The notes: generated from the sequence alone by a model not told the origin. DNA of 64,000 bases from Burkholderia singularis (GCF_900176645.1 NZ_FXAN01000094.1:1-64000), one strand, 5' to 3'; positions 45,701 through 55,937 are shown, counted from the stretch's first letter. Made by a program: numbers and translations.

Positions 45701-45847
45701 ACGCGGCACCGCCTGCACGTACTTCGGCTTCGCGGCAGCACATTCGTGCGTCGCGAAGCCGAAACCGCGCACTTAACCCCGCAGTCAACCCGATACGTAC
45801 ACCGACGGCTGTTTTTCTACATCCTTCGAACGATTCGGCAGACGGAC

Positions 45848-45883
45848 AAAAAAACCCCGCGCTTTCACACGCGGGGTTTTTTT
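45848..45883. terminator. Strong bidirectional rho-independent terminator
   Basis: Seven A residues, a 7-bp stem CCCCGCG/CGCGGGG with an 8-nt loop, then seven T residues. It works in both directions and separates the porin from the convergent HU-like gene. Confidence 0.9.
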
Positions 45884-45929
45884 CGGACTTATCGCAAGCC
45901 GGACGACTCCGGCAAACCGCACGCCGTCC

Positions 45930-46373
45930 TTACGCTGCTGCGTCCTTCAGCTTCTTCAGCGCACGCGCCTTGACGCGAACGCTCGCCGGCTTGGCCGGGA
46001 ACCAGCGCTCTTCACCAGTGAACGGGTCCTTGCCGAAGCGCTTCTTTTTCGCTGCCACGGCTTGTGCGGTGATCTTCAGCAGGCCCGGCAGCGTGAACTC
46101 GCCCGCACCCTTCTTGTGGATCGAACCGAGGATCGTGTTCTCGAGCGCTGCCAGCACTGCCTTCACGGTTTTCAGCTCGACCTCGGCGCGCTCGGCGATG
46201 TGAGCGGCGAGCGATGCCTTGGTGAACGAATCCTTGATCGGCGTCGGAGCGGCGGGCGCCTTCGCGACGGCCTTCTTGGCTACGACTTTTTTCACGGGCG
46301 CTGCTTTCTTGGCAGCCACTTTCTTGGCCGGTGCGGCAGCCTTCTTGGCTACCTTTTTTGCGGAAGTCGCCAT
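45930..46373 (-). CDS. HU-family DNA-binding protein with Ala/Lys-rich N-terminal tail
   Basis: 147 residues from ATG 46373 (AGGAG site). The first 50 residues are repeats of the KKAAAP/KKVVAKKA kind, like eukaryotic histone H1 tails. The HU domain follows: FTKASLAAHIAERAEVELKTVKAVLAALENTI, then GAGEFTLPGLLKITAQAVAAKK, and the arm tip with GKDPFTGEE. Such tailed HU proteins are typical of Burkholderiales and bind and compact DNA. There is a terminator just downstream. Confidence 0.93.
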   Translation of the reverse strand: MATSAKKVAKKAAAPAKKVAAKKAAPVKKVVAKKAVAKAPAAPTPIKDSFTKASLAAHIAERAEVELKTVKAVLAALENTILGSIHKKGAGEFTLPGLLKITAQAVAAKKKRFGKDPFTGEERWFPAKPASVRVKARALKKLKDAAA

Positions 46374-47273
46374 GTTTCTCCTACCAGGTGTGGTCATTGG
46401 ATACACGAAGCGCGCAACATGCGAGCTTCAACGCCGGATTCTACAAGCGCCGCGTCGCTTCGTGCAGCACTTTTGTGCGTATTTAGCGGGTTTCCCGCAG
46501 ATTTTGTTGCGCGCCGCCGACTACGATCCCGCATTCGCCCGTGTAGGCAAAGGTTTTCGTACCGCGCTCAAGCCTGCGGCGACCGGGAATCATGCTCGGG
46601 ATTTGCATTCCTATGCTTTGCGCCAATATCGCATCGCTCGGAACCTGGATTGCGCGAACTCCGCTACGTGAGGGATCTTGACGGTATACATGCTGCCGCC
46701 GTCACATCCGCTTTCGTCGCTCATCGAGCGGCGTGCCCGCTCGGCCGATGCAGTCAAGCTCCGCGTCCAAGGTAATTTTCCCGATCAACGGCGCGCTGAT
46801 CGTGGGCCAGCCCACCGCAGTCGGCGCACGATCGGGCCCGGTGTGCCAGGCTGGCGCGACCCGTTTCCGGCTGGCGAACAGGTCAGCATTCGGTCGAGAA
46901 GCTGCGCGAAGAAGCGGGCCGATCGACGATCACGGTAGCGTCGGCTACGGTTTCCGCATCCGCCACCCTCTGATTGCAGCGCATTCCGGCGTGATACAGG
47001 CAGCCCGCCAGAGGCTGCACATACTGCCGCCGCTACGCGCCCCCTTCGGAATCCTGCCATTGCGGCTCGCAGCAGTGCTTGTCCAACTACGACGCAGTAC
47101 CGAATGTGCGCTCGACTACCAGGAACCGCTCAATGCCGCATTGCGCGATCGCTACGCGACGCGAAAAGCAGGGCTTCCGATCCCCCTCTCTACCGACTCG
47201 CCGCGCGCCGCCGAACGCATCATTCCGCGACTTCGCCCGCACCGCCGCCCGTGCCTGCAATGGCGCATCGAAC
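46374..47273. other. Long gene-free region
   Basis: About 900 bp with no frame that has both a ribosome site and recognisable similarity. Several overlapping GC-rich frames exist on both strands but look random. It may be a decayed gene; I could not identify a parent. The galU terminator bounds it on the right. Confidence 0.4.
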
Positions 47274-47303
47274 AAAATCCCCGTCTCGAGAGAACCGGGG
47301 ATT
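47274..47303 (-). terminator. Terminator of galU
   Basis: Read leftward: stem AATCCCCG/CGGGGATT (8 bp), 12-nt loop, then a TTTTGTT run, 53 bp past the galU stop codon. Confidence 0.65.
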
Positions 47304-47355
47304 ATGGAACCATCGCCACACACCGCGACATTTCAGAATTCAGAACAAAGCGCCG

Positions 47356-48243
47356 TCATGCAGCCGATGCGGCCACCGGCAAACAGGTTCGTAAATAAGC
47401 TTCGAAATCGCGGCCCACTTCCGGATGCTGAAGCGCAAGCTCGACAGTCGCCTTCAGATAGCCGAGCTTGCTGCCGCAGTCGAAGCGCGTGCCGTAATAG
47501 CGGTACGCGAGCACCTGCTCCTCGGTCAGCAGCGACTGCACCGCGTCCGTCAGTTCCATTTCGCCGCCCGCGCCCGGCTTGATCCTGCGCAGATGATCGA
47601 AGATGCTCGGCATCAGTATGTAGCGCCCGACGACGCCCAGATTCGACGGTGCCTGCTCCGGCGCAGGCTTCTCGACGATGCCCGACAGCTTGATGATGTC
47701 CTCTTCCCACTCGCGCCCCTCGACGACGCCATACGAACGGCTATCTTCGCGCTCGATGGTTTCGACGCCGATCACCGTGCTGTGATAGTGATTGAAAACG
47801 TCGACAAGTTGCTTGAGCACGGGTCGATCGCCGTACAGCAAATCGTCGGCGAGAATCACGGCAAACGGCTCGCCGTGCACGAGCTTTTCCGCGCACTGCA
47901 CCGCATGGCCCAGCCCGAGTGCGGAGGGCTGACGCACATAAAAGCAATCGACATGGCTCGGTTTGATGCTGCGCACGAGTGCGAGAAGTTTTTCCTTGCC
48001 GCGCGCCTCCAGCTCGGATTCGATTTCGAACGACTTGTCGAAATGATCCTCAATCGCACGCTTGCTGCGGCCCGTCACGAAGATCATTTCGGTGATGCCT
48101 GCATTGATCGCCTCCTCGACCGCATACTGGATCAGCGGTTTGTCGACTACCGGCAGCATCTCCTTGGGACTCGCCTTGGTCGCCGGCAAAAACCGTGTGC
48201 CTAGGCCGGCAACGGGAAACACGGCTTTGGTGACTTTCAACAT
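47356..48243 (-). CDS. galU: UTP-glucose-1-phosphate uridylyltransferase (BceT-like)
   Basis: Makes UDP-glucose for polysaccharide synthesis. 295 residues from ATG 48243. Motifs: [39 protein letters not shown] at the N-terminus (nucleotide loop and Lys), [18 protein letters not shown] near 105-122, ILADDLLYG, and [24 protein letters not shown] with the sugar-phosphate Lys. By neighbourhood it corresponds to bceT of the cepacian bce-II cluster. It has its own terminator. Confidence 0.92.
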   Translation of the reverse strand: MLKVTKAVFPVAGLGTRFLPATKASPKEMLPVVDKPLIQYAVEEAINAGITEMIFVTGRSKRAIEDHFDKSFEIESELEARGKEKLLALVRSIKPSHVDCFYVRQPSALGLGHAVQCAEKLVHGEPFAVILADDLLYGDRPVLKQLVDVFNHYHSTVIGVETIEREDSRSYGVVEGREWEEDIIKLSGIVEKPAPEQAPSNLGVVGRYILMPSIFDHLRRIKPGAGGEMELTDAVQSLLTEEQVLAYRYYGTRFDCGSKLGYLKATVELALQHPEVGRDFEAYLRTCLPVAASAA

Positions 48244-48465
48244 GATCACATCCCGAATATTTGGAGGTAACCCGGCTATCGGATGTCGATATCCGGAAAG
48301 CATCACACTAAATTTAGCACCCGACAATTAAATCTTTTGTTATTCGATATGAGACGTCCGGATTCACTTTCATACGCTCGAGCTTATAATTTCCAAAAGG
48401 CCGGTCAATCCCTCCGCCGCGCCACTTGCTTTTCGATAGCTTGCCGATTCGATCCTACGCTCCAT

Positions 48466-48618
48466 TTACCGGTACTGCTCGAACTCCTCCGAATAACGCG
48501 CATCGCGCCGCCCCAAGCCACGGCCATTGATCGGTTCGTTCTTCAGCGCATCCCGATAAGCCGACAAAACGGCCATTACGAGCAATATGGCACCGATCGC
48601 GATCCAATGAATATCCAT
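48466..48618 (-). CDS. Small single-helix membrane protein
   Basis: 50 residues from ATG 48618 with a GGGGAG site 7-8 nt upstream. One membrane helix (about residues 5-20, IAIGAILLVMAVLSAY) is followed by a charged C-terminal tail with paired Arg residues. No known family. It lies between galU and the divergent acyltransferase gene. The good ribosome site and helix support it as a gene. Confidence 0.5.
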   Translation of the reverse strand: MDIHWIAIGAILLVMAVLSAYRDALKNEPINGRGLGRRDARYSEEFEQYR

Positions 48619-48841
48619 TGCAAACTCCCCACCCCGTTCGGTTGAAGTCACAAGCTAACAGAAAAAAATCGGCAAATAATTAATTATATGTCGGCGCTTG
48701 CGTCAATTTTGCAAACCCATGAGATTATTTGTACTCGTCTGATTTCATATTTTTTATTCCCCGCTCGAATTTATTGCGATTTACGATCGGCCGTCGTCTT
48801 TAGCGCGTTTCTCATTTTGTCATTGCAAGGAGCCGGATCGA

Positions 48842-50008
48842 ATGGATGCGTGGAGCGAGGCACCGGACACACGGCCGGCCATCGCCGAGAAAGAACATCT
48901 GATCGATGCGCTGCGCGGCTTCGCGGCGCTCGCCGTCGCATATTTTCATTGCCGGCAGGTCGTATGGGTCGGCATGCAGAGCTTTTACCGCGCACACGGC
49001 CATTCGTTCGCGCCCGACGTATTGCTCGGCTATCTGACGTTTCCGTTCGCGTGGGGCAGCGCGGGCGTGCCGATCTTTTTCGTGCTCAGCGGCTACTGCA
49101 TTCACCGCAACGCAGCGCTGCGATTCGCCGCCGATCCGTCGTACCGGCTCGACACGCCGAACTTTTGGGCCCGCCGCTTCGTGCGGATCTACCCGGTGCT
49201 GCTCGCCGCGCTCGTGCTCACGCTCGCGCTAGATGCAATCAGCCTGCAATTCGAGCCCGTCAGCCATAAGATCCGCGATATCGGACCGACTGCGTTCGTC
49301 GTCAACCTGTTATCGTTGCAAGGGGTAGCCGGCTATACCTATGGGTCCAACGGCGCATTGTGGACGTTGTCGCTTGAAGTGCAGTTCTACGCTGTTTATC
49401 CGCTGCTGTTCGCGACACGCCGGCGTTTCGGCATCCTGCCGATCGTTATCACGATCTCGCTCGTCAACCTGGTATCCGCATGGGTGTGCATACGTCACGA
49501 TATCCAGTTCTTCACATCGTACTGGCTGTCGTGGACGCTCGGCGCGTGGATTGCCGACGGACGCGCGCAGCGACGGATGACCTGCACCATGCCGTCAAGG
49601 CTTTGGTATGCGGCGGCAGCCACCGGCACCGCGCTCGGCTGTATCGCGTTCCATTTTGGGCAGTACGGCGCATTCCAGCTCTGGGCCGCCGGTTTCGCAT
49701 GCTATCTGTACGCGGCGCTGGCGCGGCCCGGCTCGGCGTCCTTACCGATGCGCGTGCTGTCGTGGTTCGGCAACTTCAGCTATTCGCTATATCTGATCCA
49801 TTTACCGCTTTTCGTATGCATCGGCTCGGTGCTCTATCGGTCGGCGCTGCAGATGTCGATCTGGCCATCGTTTGCGTTCATCGCAGCCGTCGTGCCGCTC
49901 GCGTATCTGTTCTATCTGGCGGTCGAGCGGCCGGCGATACGTTGGTCGGCCAGTCTGAAGCCGAAGCGGGCCGCCACGGCTGCCGCGCGACAACGAATAC
50001 CGGTGTGA
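48842..50008 (+). CDS. Membrane O-acyltransferase, acyltransferase-3 family (BceS-like)
   Basis: 388 residues, AAGGAG site before ATG. About ten membrane helices. Signatures of the family: IDALRGFAALAVAYFHC with the catalytic-type His in helix 1, WGSAGVPIFFVLSGYCI, FWARRFVRIYPVLL with paired Arg, LWTLSLEVQFYAVYPLL, and a late YSLYLIHLPLF. It probably adds acetyl groups to the exopolysaccharide. It is convergent with the double glycosyltransferase gene, and in the bce-II order it would be bceS. Confidence 0.85.
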   Translation: MDAWSEAPDTRPAIAEKEHLIDALRGFAALAVAYFHCRQVVWVGMQSFYRAHGHSFAPDVLLGYLTFPFAWGSAGVPIFFVLSGYCIHRNAALRFAADPSYRLDTPNFWARRFVRIYPVLLAALVLTLALDAISLQFEPVSHKIRDIGPTAFVVNLLSLQGVAGYTYGSNGALWTLSLEVQFYAVYPLLFATRRRFGILPIVITISLVNLVSAWVCIRHDIQFFTSYWLSWTLGAWIADGRAQRRMTCTMPSRLWYAAAATGTALGCIAFHFGQYGAFQLWAAGFACYLYAALARPGSASLPMRVLSWFGNFSYSLYLIHLPLFVCIGSVLYRSALQMSIWPSFAFIAAVVPLAYLFYLAVERPAIRWSASLKPKRAATAAARQRIPV

Positions 50009-50252
50009 ATCCGGCAATCGTTCCCCAAAATGGGAAGGCAGCCAACGCGGAATGCATGACCGCACTGCCCACGCGCGTTTCCGGGTCCAGCCGCATCGAT
50101 GCGCCGCCGGTGCGCGCAAAACGGTAAATCGGCCTCGGAAAAGCGACGATTCCGCGGTCACCGAGCGCGGCTGCCGAACTGCGGCCCATGCGGCCACTGC
50201 GGAACGCGCGGCCGATCACCGTATCCGTCACGACCTTCACGCCCGCTGCCGC

Positions 50253-52700
50253 TCACGCGCTGTCGCACGGACGGCCTGCGCGCCGTTGCGCCGTCTCGAC
50301 CAGCATCCGCTCGACCTGCTCGACATACCGCCGCACGCCAAAGCGATTTAGCGCGGTTTCATAGCCGTTCCGGACGAGCCGATTGCACAGCACGGCATCG
50401 GTTCGCAGCGCGGCGAGCGCGTCGGCAAGCGCGTGTGCGTCGCCGGGCTCGCATAGCAGACCGTTTACGTCGTCGTCGACGATCTCGAGGACGCCGCCCG
50501 CACGGGCCGCGACGACCGGCCGCTTCGCGAGCATCCCCTCGACGATCACTCGTCCAAACGGCTCCGGCATGATCGACGTATGCGCAACGACATCGACTGC
50601 CTTCATGCAAGCCGGGATGTCGCGCTGAAAGCCCAGGAAATGCACGCGCTCCGCGAGCCCGCGCTCGACGACATACTCATTAAGCCAAGCCGCGTAATCG
50701 TCCTCGCCGAACAGCGGCGCGCCGACGAGCACGACATGCATGTCCCGATAGAGCCGGGCCGCTTCGAGCAAAACGTGCTGGCCTTTCCAGTGCGCGAGCC
50801 GGCTGAACGACCCGACGATCCACGCATCGCGCGGCAGCCCGAAGCGCACGCGCAGCGCAGCCTGGCGCACCGGTTCCAACTTGACGAACGGCTCGGCCGA
50901 AATACCGTTGAAGACAACCTGCACCGCGTCGCGATCGAAACCGCTCAGTGCGACAAACGCCTGCGCGGAAGCCTCCGAGTTCGCGATCACACGCGTCACG
51001 CCGAACCGCGCGCAATACCGAATCGCCGCGCGCTGCTTCGGCCCGAAATGCGCTTGGCTGACGATGTCGCGCAGATGCCAGACGACCGGCTTGCGTGCGA
51101 GCCGTCCGGCGATCGCGCCGACCACCATCGCACGCTGCGTGTTCGCGTAGATCACGTCGAAACCGCGCGCGCGGCGCGCGATATCGCGCACGAGCGCCAG
51201 CAAACTGCCTGCGGTGCGCAACGACATGCCACCCTGCTTGCGCACACCCGCGAGCGCACGCTCACCGACCACCTCGACGCGCACGCTCGCTTCGATCAGC
51301 GCGTCGCGAAATGGGCCGTCGCCGAACAGCACAACATCGGCGGCATCGCGCAATTGCATCATCGCCTCGAGCAACGACAACTCGGCGCCCCCCAGAACGC
51401 CGGCCTGATCGAGCACGAGCGCCTTCAACCCGCTTGACTTCAACGACACGGCAGGCGGCTCAGTGCGCCGCGTGAACCTCGCTCGCGCCTGCGCATCGGG
51501 CAATAGCGTATCGATCTGCGCGAGGAAACGGCGCCGGAAGTGCGCAGCGGAAAACCGCTCCGCGTTCGCTCGGCAATCCTGCGGATCGAAACATTGCGGC
51601 GCGCGCTCGAAATCACCCACGGCATCCATGATCGCACGCACGCTCTGCTCGCCGAAAAACACACCGGTCGGACGCTCATGCGGCACGTCGCGCACCGTCT
51701 CGAGCGCGCCGCCCTTGCCATACGCAATCACGGGCGTACCGCACGCCTGCGCCTCGACAACCGAAATTCCGAAATCCTCTTCGGCCGCGAAGACGAACGC
51801 TTTTGCCCGACGCATCCTGTCGTGCAGCACCGGGAACGGCTGATAACCCATGATCTCGACATTTGACGTCGCCTTCGCACGGATCTTGGCAATGTCCGGT
51901 CCATCGCCGATCACGACGAGCCGCCGCTCGGGCATCTGCGCGAACGCGTCGACGATCAGATCGATCTTCTTATACGGCACCATGCGCGACGCCGTGACAT
52001 AAAAATCCTCTTTTTGCGCGCACAGCGCGAATCCGTCGACGTCGACCGGCGGAAACACCACCGCCGCATCGCGCCGATACACCTTGCGAATCCGCCGCGC
52101 GACAAACGCCGAATTCGCGATGAACCGGTCGACCGAATTTGCCGTGCGCACGTCCCAGTTCCGCATGTAATGCAGAATCAGCCGCGCGAGCACCGATTTG
52201 ACGCCGCGGGTCAACTGAGTCTGTTCGAGGTACTGATGTTGCAGATCCCATGCGTAACGAATCGGCGAGTGCACGTAGCTGACGTGCACTTGGTCAGGGC
52301 CGGTCAAAATCCCCTTGGCAACCGCATGGCTGCTGGAAATCACGAGATCGTAAGACGATACGTCGAGCTGCTCGATCGCGATCGGCATCAGCGGCAAATA
52401 GCTGCGGTACTGAGTACGGGCGAACGGCAGCCGCTGGATGAACGAGGTTTTCACCGGCTTGCCGCGCAGGAACGTACGGTCGCCGAGAAAATCGACGACG
52501 CTGAACAAATCGGCGTCCGGAAAGCACGCGACGATCTGTTCGAGCACACGCTCGGCGCCTGCATAGGTGACGAGCCAGTCGTGCACGATCGCCACGCGCA
52601 ACGCCCGTGCAGTAGCACTCGCACGCGGCGGCGTGAGCCGCGCGCCGCACGCATCGCGTGCGATGCGCCGCGCCGCCTGTTCGGCAAGATCTCGTTTCAT
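50253..52700 (-). CDS. bceR: Fused double GT4 glycosyltransferase (BceR-like)
   Basis: 815 residues from ATG 52700; a longer upstream frame is antisense-like and rejected. First GT-B unit about 35-415: AIVHDWLVTYAGAERVLEQI acceptor loop, VSYVHSPIRYAWDL, SRMVPYKKIDLIVDAF, and the donor motif EEDFGISVVEAQACGTPVIAY. Second unit about 440-800: LVLDQAGVLGGAELSLLEAM, SFSRLAHWKGQHVLLEAA, and PEPFGRVIVEGMLAKRPVVAA with the E-x7-E pair. Two complete transferases in one chain could add two sugars in succession. The start overlaps the flippase stop (ATGA). A two-domain transferase at this position is known as BceR in cepacian producers. Confidence 0.88.
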   Translation of the reverse strand: MKRDLAEQAARRIARDACGARLTPPRASATARALRVAIVHDWLVTYAGAERVLEQIVACFPDADLFSVVDFLGDRTFLRGKPVKTSFIQRLPFARTQYRSYLPLMPIAIEQLDVSSYDLVISSSHAVAKGILTGPDQVHVSYVHSPIRYAWDLQHQYLEQTQLTRGVKSVLARLILHYMRNWDVRTANSVDRFIANSAFVARRIRKVYRRDAAVVFPPVDVDGFALCAQKEDFYVTASRMVPYKKIDLIVDAFAQMPERRLVVIGDGPDIAKIRAKATSNVEIMGYQPFPVLHDRMRRAKAFVFAAEEDFGISVVEAQACGTPVIAYGKGGALETVRDVPHERPTGVFFGEQSVRAIMDAVGDFERAPQCFDPQDCRANAERFSAAHFRRRFLAQIDTLLPDAQARARFTRRTEPPAVSLKSSGLKALVLDQAGVLGGAELSLLEAMMQLRDAADVVLFGDGPFRDALIEASVRVEVVGERALAGVRKQGGMSLRTAGSLLALVRDIARRARGFDVIYANTQRAMVVGAIAGRLARKPVVWHLRDIVSQAHFGPKQRAAIRYCARFGVTRVIANSEASAQAFVALSGFDRDAVQVVFNGISAEPFVKLEPVRQAALRVRFGLPRDAWIVGSFSRLAHWKGQHVLLEAARLYRDMHVVLVGAPLFGEDDYAAWLNEYVVERGLAERVHFLGFQRDIPACMKAVDVVAHTSIMPEPFGRVIVEGMLAKRPVVAARAGGVLEIVDDDVNGLLCEPGDAHALADALAALRTDAVLCNRLVRNGYETALNRFGVRRYVEQVERMLVETAQRRAGRPCDSA

Positions 52701-54163
52701 ATGATTTTCGTCACATTCAGGCGCACGAGTGCGGCGCGTGCGAGCATCCGGATGCCAGGCGTCATCGCAATCGACCAGCCGGCGTTCAACGCGAGTGCCG
52801 CCGCACACGCGACGATCGCGGCGGGCAATCCCGGCAGCGCATGCGCGGCATACAGGCTCGCGAGCAGGCATGCGAGATGCGCGCTCATATCGAGCGCGAT
52901 GGCACGAATCCGGATCGCGCATAACAACAGCAGCAACCCGTAATCGACGAGTGCGCGCACCGCGACGGCAACCACCGCGCCGACCAGCCCGAAATGATGG
53001 ATGCCGATCCATAGCGCCCCGATGAAGAGCGGCATCTGCACGAGGCCGGCCGCAGCTGCGCGTGCAGGATTGAGTTGCGATTGGATCAGGATGCGCGCGA
53101 CGCTCGCCTGCCCGGCCAACCACACACTGATGACGAGCACGCCGCCGACGGGCGACGACAGATTTGCAAGATCGCGGCCGACCCATAGAGAAAGGAATGG
53201 ATCGAGCGCAAAAATCGCGACGATCGCGACCGGCGTGAACACGGCATTCAAAAATTCCAGCGACTGCTCGACGAGCGTGTCGGCCGCATCGCGACCGAGC
53301 GCCGACAACCGCGGAAACAGCGTGCGCACGAACGCGTTGGGCAACATGCTCAACCGCGTGACGAGATTTTGTGGCACCGCGTAATACGTCACATACTTCG
53401 CGCCGAGCCCCGCGCCCAGCATCACGCGATCGAGGGTATCGGCAATCATGCCCGTGGCGCTCGCGATCAGCATCCAGCCACCGAAATTGAAAAGCCCTTT
53501 CGCAATGCCGAACCGGGGCGGTTCGATCGAGCGGATACCCAGTACCTTGATGCTCGCCGAACCCAGCATCACGGCCGCGATCAAGCGCGCGACGACCGCA
53601 GCGGCGAGCACGGCCTGCAACGTCGGCGCGACAGACCATGCGGTGATCAAGGGCAGCAATTGAAACAGGAACGTGCCGATTGTTTGGTTCGCGTTATAGA
53701 CGCCGAAACGCTCCGCACCATTGATCGCCCCGGCGAACACCCACGATACGTTCGCAAGCGGAACCGCAAACGCGAGCCACGGCAGCGCGAGATATACCTC
53801 GTGCCGCAACCCGGCCGATACCTTCGCGAAGTACGCGGTATAGGCAAACGCGCCGGAATAGATCAGCAAGCCCCCAGCCACCCCGGTTCCGAGATTGAGC
53901 CAGAACGCACTCCAATACACGCGCGCGCTCAGCGCACTGTCGCCGCTCGCGAACGCCTTCGAGATGTGACACTGAGCGGCCATGCTCATCCCGAGATCCA
54001 GGATTCCGAAATAGCCTATCAGCGTCCACACGAGGCTCACGACGCCGTAACGTTCGACGCCCAGCGTGTGAATATAGGCTGGCACGGTAACGAGCGAAAC
54101 GAATGTCGGCAAGACCATGCCGACGAAATTGATTGCAACGTTCCTCAAAATGAGTTTATCCAT
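52697..54163 (-). CDS. bceQ: Repeat-unit flippase (Wzx, BceQ-like)
   Basis: 488 residues from ATG 54163 (ATG 54184 adds seven residues). 12-14 membrane helices of the polysaccharide-transport MATE/Wzx superfamily: NVAINFVGMVLPTFVSLVTVPAYIHTLGVERYGVVSLVWTLIGYFGILDLGMSMAAQ at the N-terminus is the classic start, and FNFGGWMLIASATGMIADTLDRVMLG marks the second half. It flips lipid-linked repeat units across the inner membrane. Overlap with the double glycosyltransferase gene (ATGA) implies coupled expression. Confidence 0.87.
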   Translation of the reverse strand: MDKLILRNVAINFVGMVLPTFVSLVTVPAYIHTLGVERYGVVSLVWTLIGYFGILDLGMSMAAQCHISKAFASGDSALSARVYWSAFWLNLGTGVAGGLLIYSGAFAYTAYFAKVSAGLRHEVYLALPWLAFAVPLANVSWVFAGAINGAERFGVYNANQTIGTFLFQLLPLITAWSVAPTLQAVLAAAVVARLIAAVMLGSASIKVLGIRSIEPPRFGIAKGLFNFGGWMLIASATGMIADTLDRVMLGAGLGAKYVTYYAVPQNLVTRLSMLPNAFVRTLFPRLSALGRDAADTLVEQSLEFLNAVFTPVAIVAIFALDPFLSLWVGRDLANLSSPVGGVLVISVWLAGQASVARILIQSQLNPARAAAAGLVQMPLFIGALWIGIHHFGLVGAVVAVAVRALVDYGLLLLLCAIRIRAIALDMSAHLACLLASLYAAHALPGLPAAIVACAAALALNAGWSIAMTPGIRMLARAALVRLNVTKII

Positions 54164-54184
54164 GATTGCATCGCGTGGCCGCAT

Positions 54185-54663
54185 GTCTGCTCGTGACCGA
54201 CCGTGCGTCGCTCATGCCAGATTCCGCCGCCATAACCAGAGGTATTGCCGCTCCCATCAGCATCGGACGTCGCAAAACGCCATCTCCTTTCGAACCTCGC
54301 TGACGACGCGAGCCTGCGCGGTGCCGAGCACATCGCAAAATATGTTTCAAATCGATTTCAAACGATGAAACGCAGGTTACAAGCAAAAATATTCATAAGA
54401 AATTGGAAATATTCACGAATAAATCCCCACGGAATACCGTTGTGCAATTTCTCACTCAACTTTTTTCCTGTGTGTAATAACGACCGGCCGCCAGCGGGCT
54501 ATTCAAGTAGAACTTGCAGTGCAGTCCGGCGCACCGTATGCCACTCCATAGCGGCACCGTGCCTCGAAGGCAATCCGAATTCGTCGAATTAATATGTGTT
54601 TTTTACCAATTTATTTTGTCTAAAATTGACTAAAGATCGAATTTTTTATTTATCGGCATATCG
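54185..54663. other. A/T-rich divergent promoter region
   Basis: About 480 bp between the flippase and acyltransferase genes, A/T-rich in 54340-54480 and 54590-54660. It probably holds divergent promoters of the polysaccharide units. No gene supported. Confidence 0.45.
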
Positions 54664-55743
54664 ATGACCGTCGCGATCAATTCCAGCATACCCGACATGC
54701 CTGCCGCTTCGCCTGGTCAGGCCGGCCGCATCGTTCAGCTCGACGGCCTGCGTGCATTCGCGGTGCTGTCGGTATTTTTTCATCATGCGCTGAAAGTGCC
54801 GCTGTGGATCGGCGTCGATCTTTTCTTCGTGCTGAGCGGCTTTTTGATTACCGGCATCCTGCTCGAACGCAAGGCATGCGGCCAGTCGTATTTCGGCTAT
54901 TTCTACGCGCGCCGCGCGCGCCGCATCTTGCCTCCGTATCTATTGCTGCTGGCCGTTTCGTCACTGCTGTTCGGTGTCGAATGGGTTCGCCATTGGCCGT
55001 GGTATGCATTTTTTTTGACGAACCTGGGGCTATCGCTCGGCAGCATCGGGCACGACAGTCTGAACGTGCTGTGGTCGCTCGCGGTTGAAGAGCAGTTCTA
55101 CCTACTCTGGCCATTCGTCGTGCTGCTTTGCCCGATACGCGTGCTGGCATGGATCGCCGGTGCGCTGATCGTCGCCGCGCCGGCAATGCGCGCAATCGTA
55201 ACGCCATGGTTCAGTTCGTCTTGGCCCGTCTATTATTTGACGCCGTTCCGAATGGACTTGCTTGCCGCCGGCGCGCTGCTCGCGATCGCCATCACGCGCG
55301 ACCGGCACGCACTCGAGCCGTATTACGGCGCGGCCGCCGCGCTCGCGCTAGCGGCGCTGGCAGCGCTCGTGTGCCTGCATCTATCGTATCCGCGCCTGCG
55401 TGCGGCGCACACGCCGCTATCGAATGCGGCGCTCTATAGCATCTCAGTCGCGCTTTGCACGTCGATCGTCGTGATCGCGCTGCGTGGTCGCGGCATGGTT
55501 CAGCGCGTTCTGACGCACCCCGTGCTCGTCTACATCGGCAGCGTCAGCTACTCGATTTATCTCGTTCACGTGAGCATGTTGTACGCGCTCTGGCCGCTGC
55601 ACTGGAATCGCTATCTGACGACGTTGCTCGCACTGGCGGCCACGCTCACGTATGCCACCGTGAGCTGGTACGGCTTCGAGCGGCGCTTGGTGCTCAATGC
55701 GGCGCGGCAGACGGCCGCAAGCGCCATGCGCGCGTCCACATGA
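54664..55743 (+). CDS. Membrane O-acyltransferase, acyltransferase-3 family (BceO-like)
   Basis: 359 residues with about ten membrane helices: LDGLRAFAVLSVFFHHALKVPLWIGVDLFFVLSGFLITGILLE, YFYARRARRILPPYLLLL, LWSLAVEEQFYLLWPFVVL and YSIYLVHVSMLYAL. It is the second acyltransferase of the locus, on the side of the deoxysugar reductase. It probably acetylates the exopolysaccharide. Its stop codon overlaps the start of a 65-codon frame (ATGA). Confidence 0.87.
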   Translation: MTVAINSSIPDMPAASPGQAGRIVQLDGLRAFAVLSVFFHHALKVPLWIGVDLFFVLSGFLITGILLERKACGQSYFGYFYARRARRILPPYLLLLAVSSLLFGVEWVRHWPWYAFFLTNLGLSLGSIGHDSLNVLWSLAVEEQFYLLWPFVVLLCPIRVLAWIAGALIVAAPAMRAIVTPWFSSSWPVYYLTPFRMDLLAAGALLAIAITRDRHALEPYYGAAAALALAALAALVCLHLSYPRLRAAHTPLSNAALYSISVALCTSIVVIALRGRGMVQRVLTHPVLVYIGSVSYSIYLVHVSMLYALWPLHWNRYLTTLLALAATLTYATVSWYGFERRLVLNAARQTAASAMRAST

Positions 55744-55937
55744 TCTACAACATGCACTCCATTCATCTTTCGTTCGATCGATCCGGAACGGCCGCACGAC
55801 GCATCGCTGCCCGCGCGTTGAACCTGCCCGAAGCGGTACGCGCCGTGAATCTGAAGACGCGGGGCCATCGAACGCTGGCCTTGGAGAAGTTCTGCAACGT
55901 GCGAGCGGTTTCACAAAACGGGAGTACCCCGCACTAA
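55740..55937 (+). CDS. Possible 65-residue coupled small protein
   Basis: The start ATG overlaps the acyltransferase stop (ATGA) and its stop overlaps the next start (TAATG), so it fits exactly between two genes. The product (MIYNMHSIHLSFDRSG start, central ARALNLPEAVRAVNLKTRGHR) is basic, has no membrane helix, and shows no family I recognise. Both junctions are of the kind found in tightly coupled operons, which is unlikely by chance, but it could also be the remnant of a larger gene. Confidence 0.45.
   Translation: MIYNMHSIHLSFDRSGTAARRIAARALNLPEAVRAVNLKTRGHRTLALEKFCNVRAVSQNGSTPH

Noticed and set aside
46374-47273. Several overlapping frames on both strands as genes
   Set aside because: No frame has a ribosome site plus recognisable domain; they overlap each other and look random.
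52701-53639. N-terminal extension of the double glycosyltransferase to about 1,128 residues
   Set aside because: The extension is antisense-like to nothing and overlaps the flippase gene in another frame; the ATG at 52700 overlaps the flippase stop and gives the normal GT4 start.
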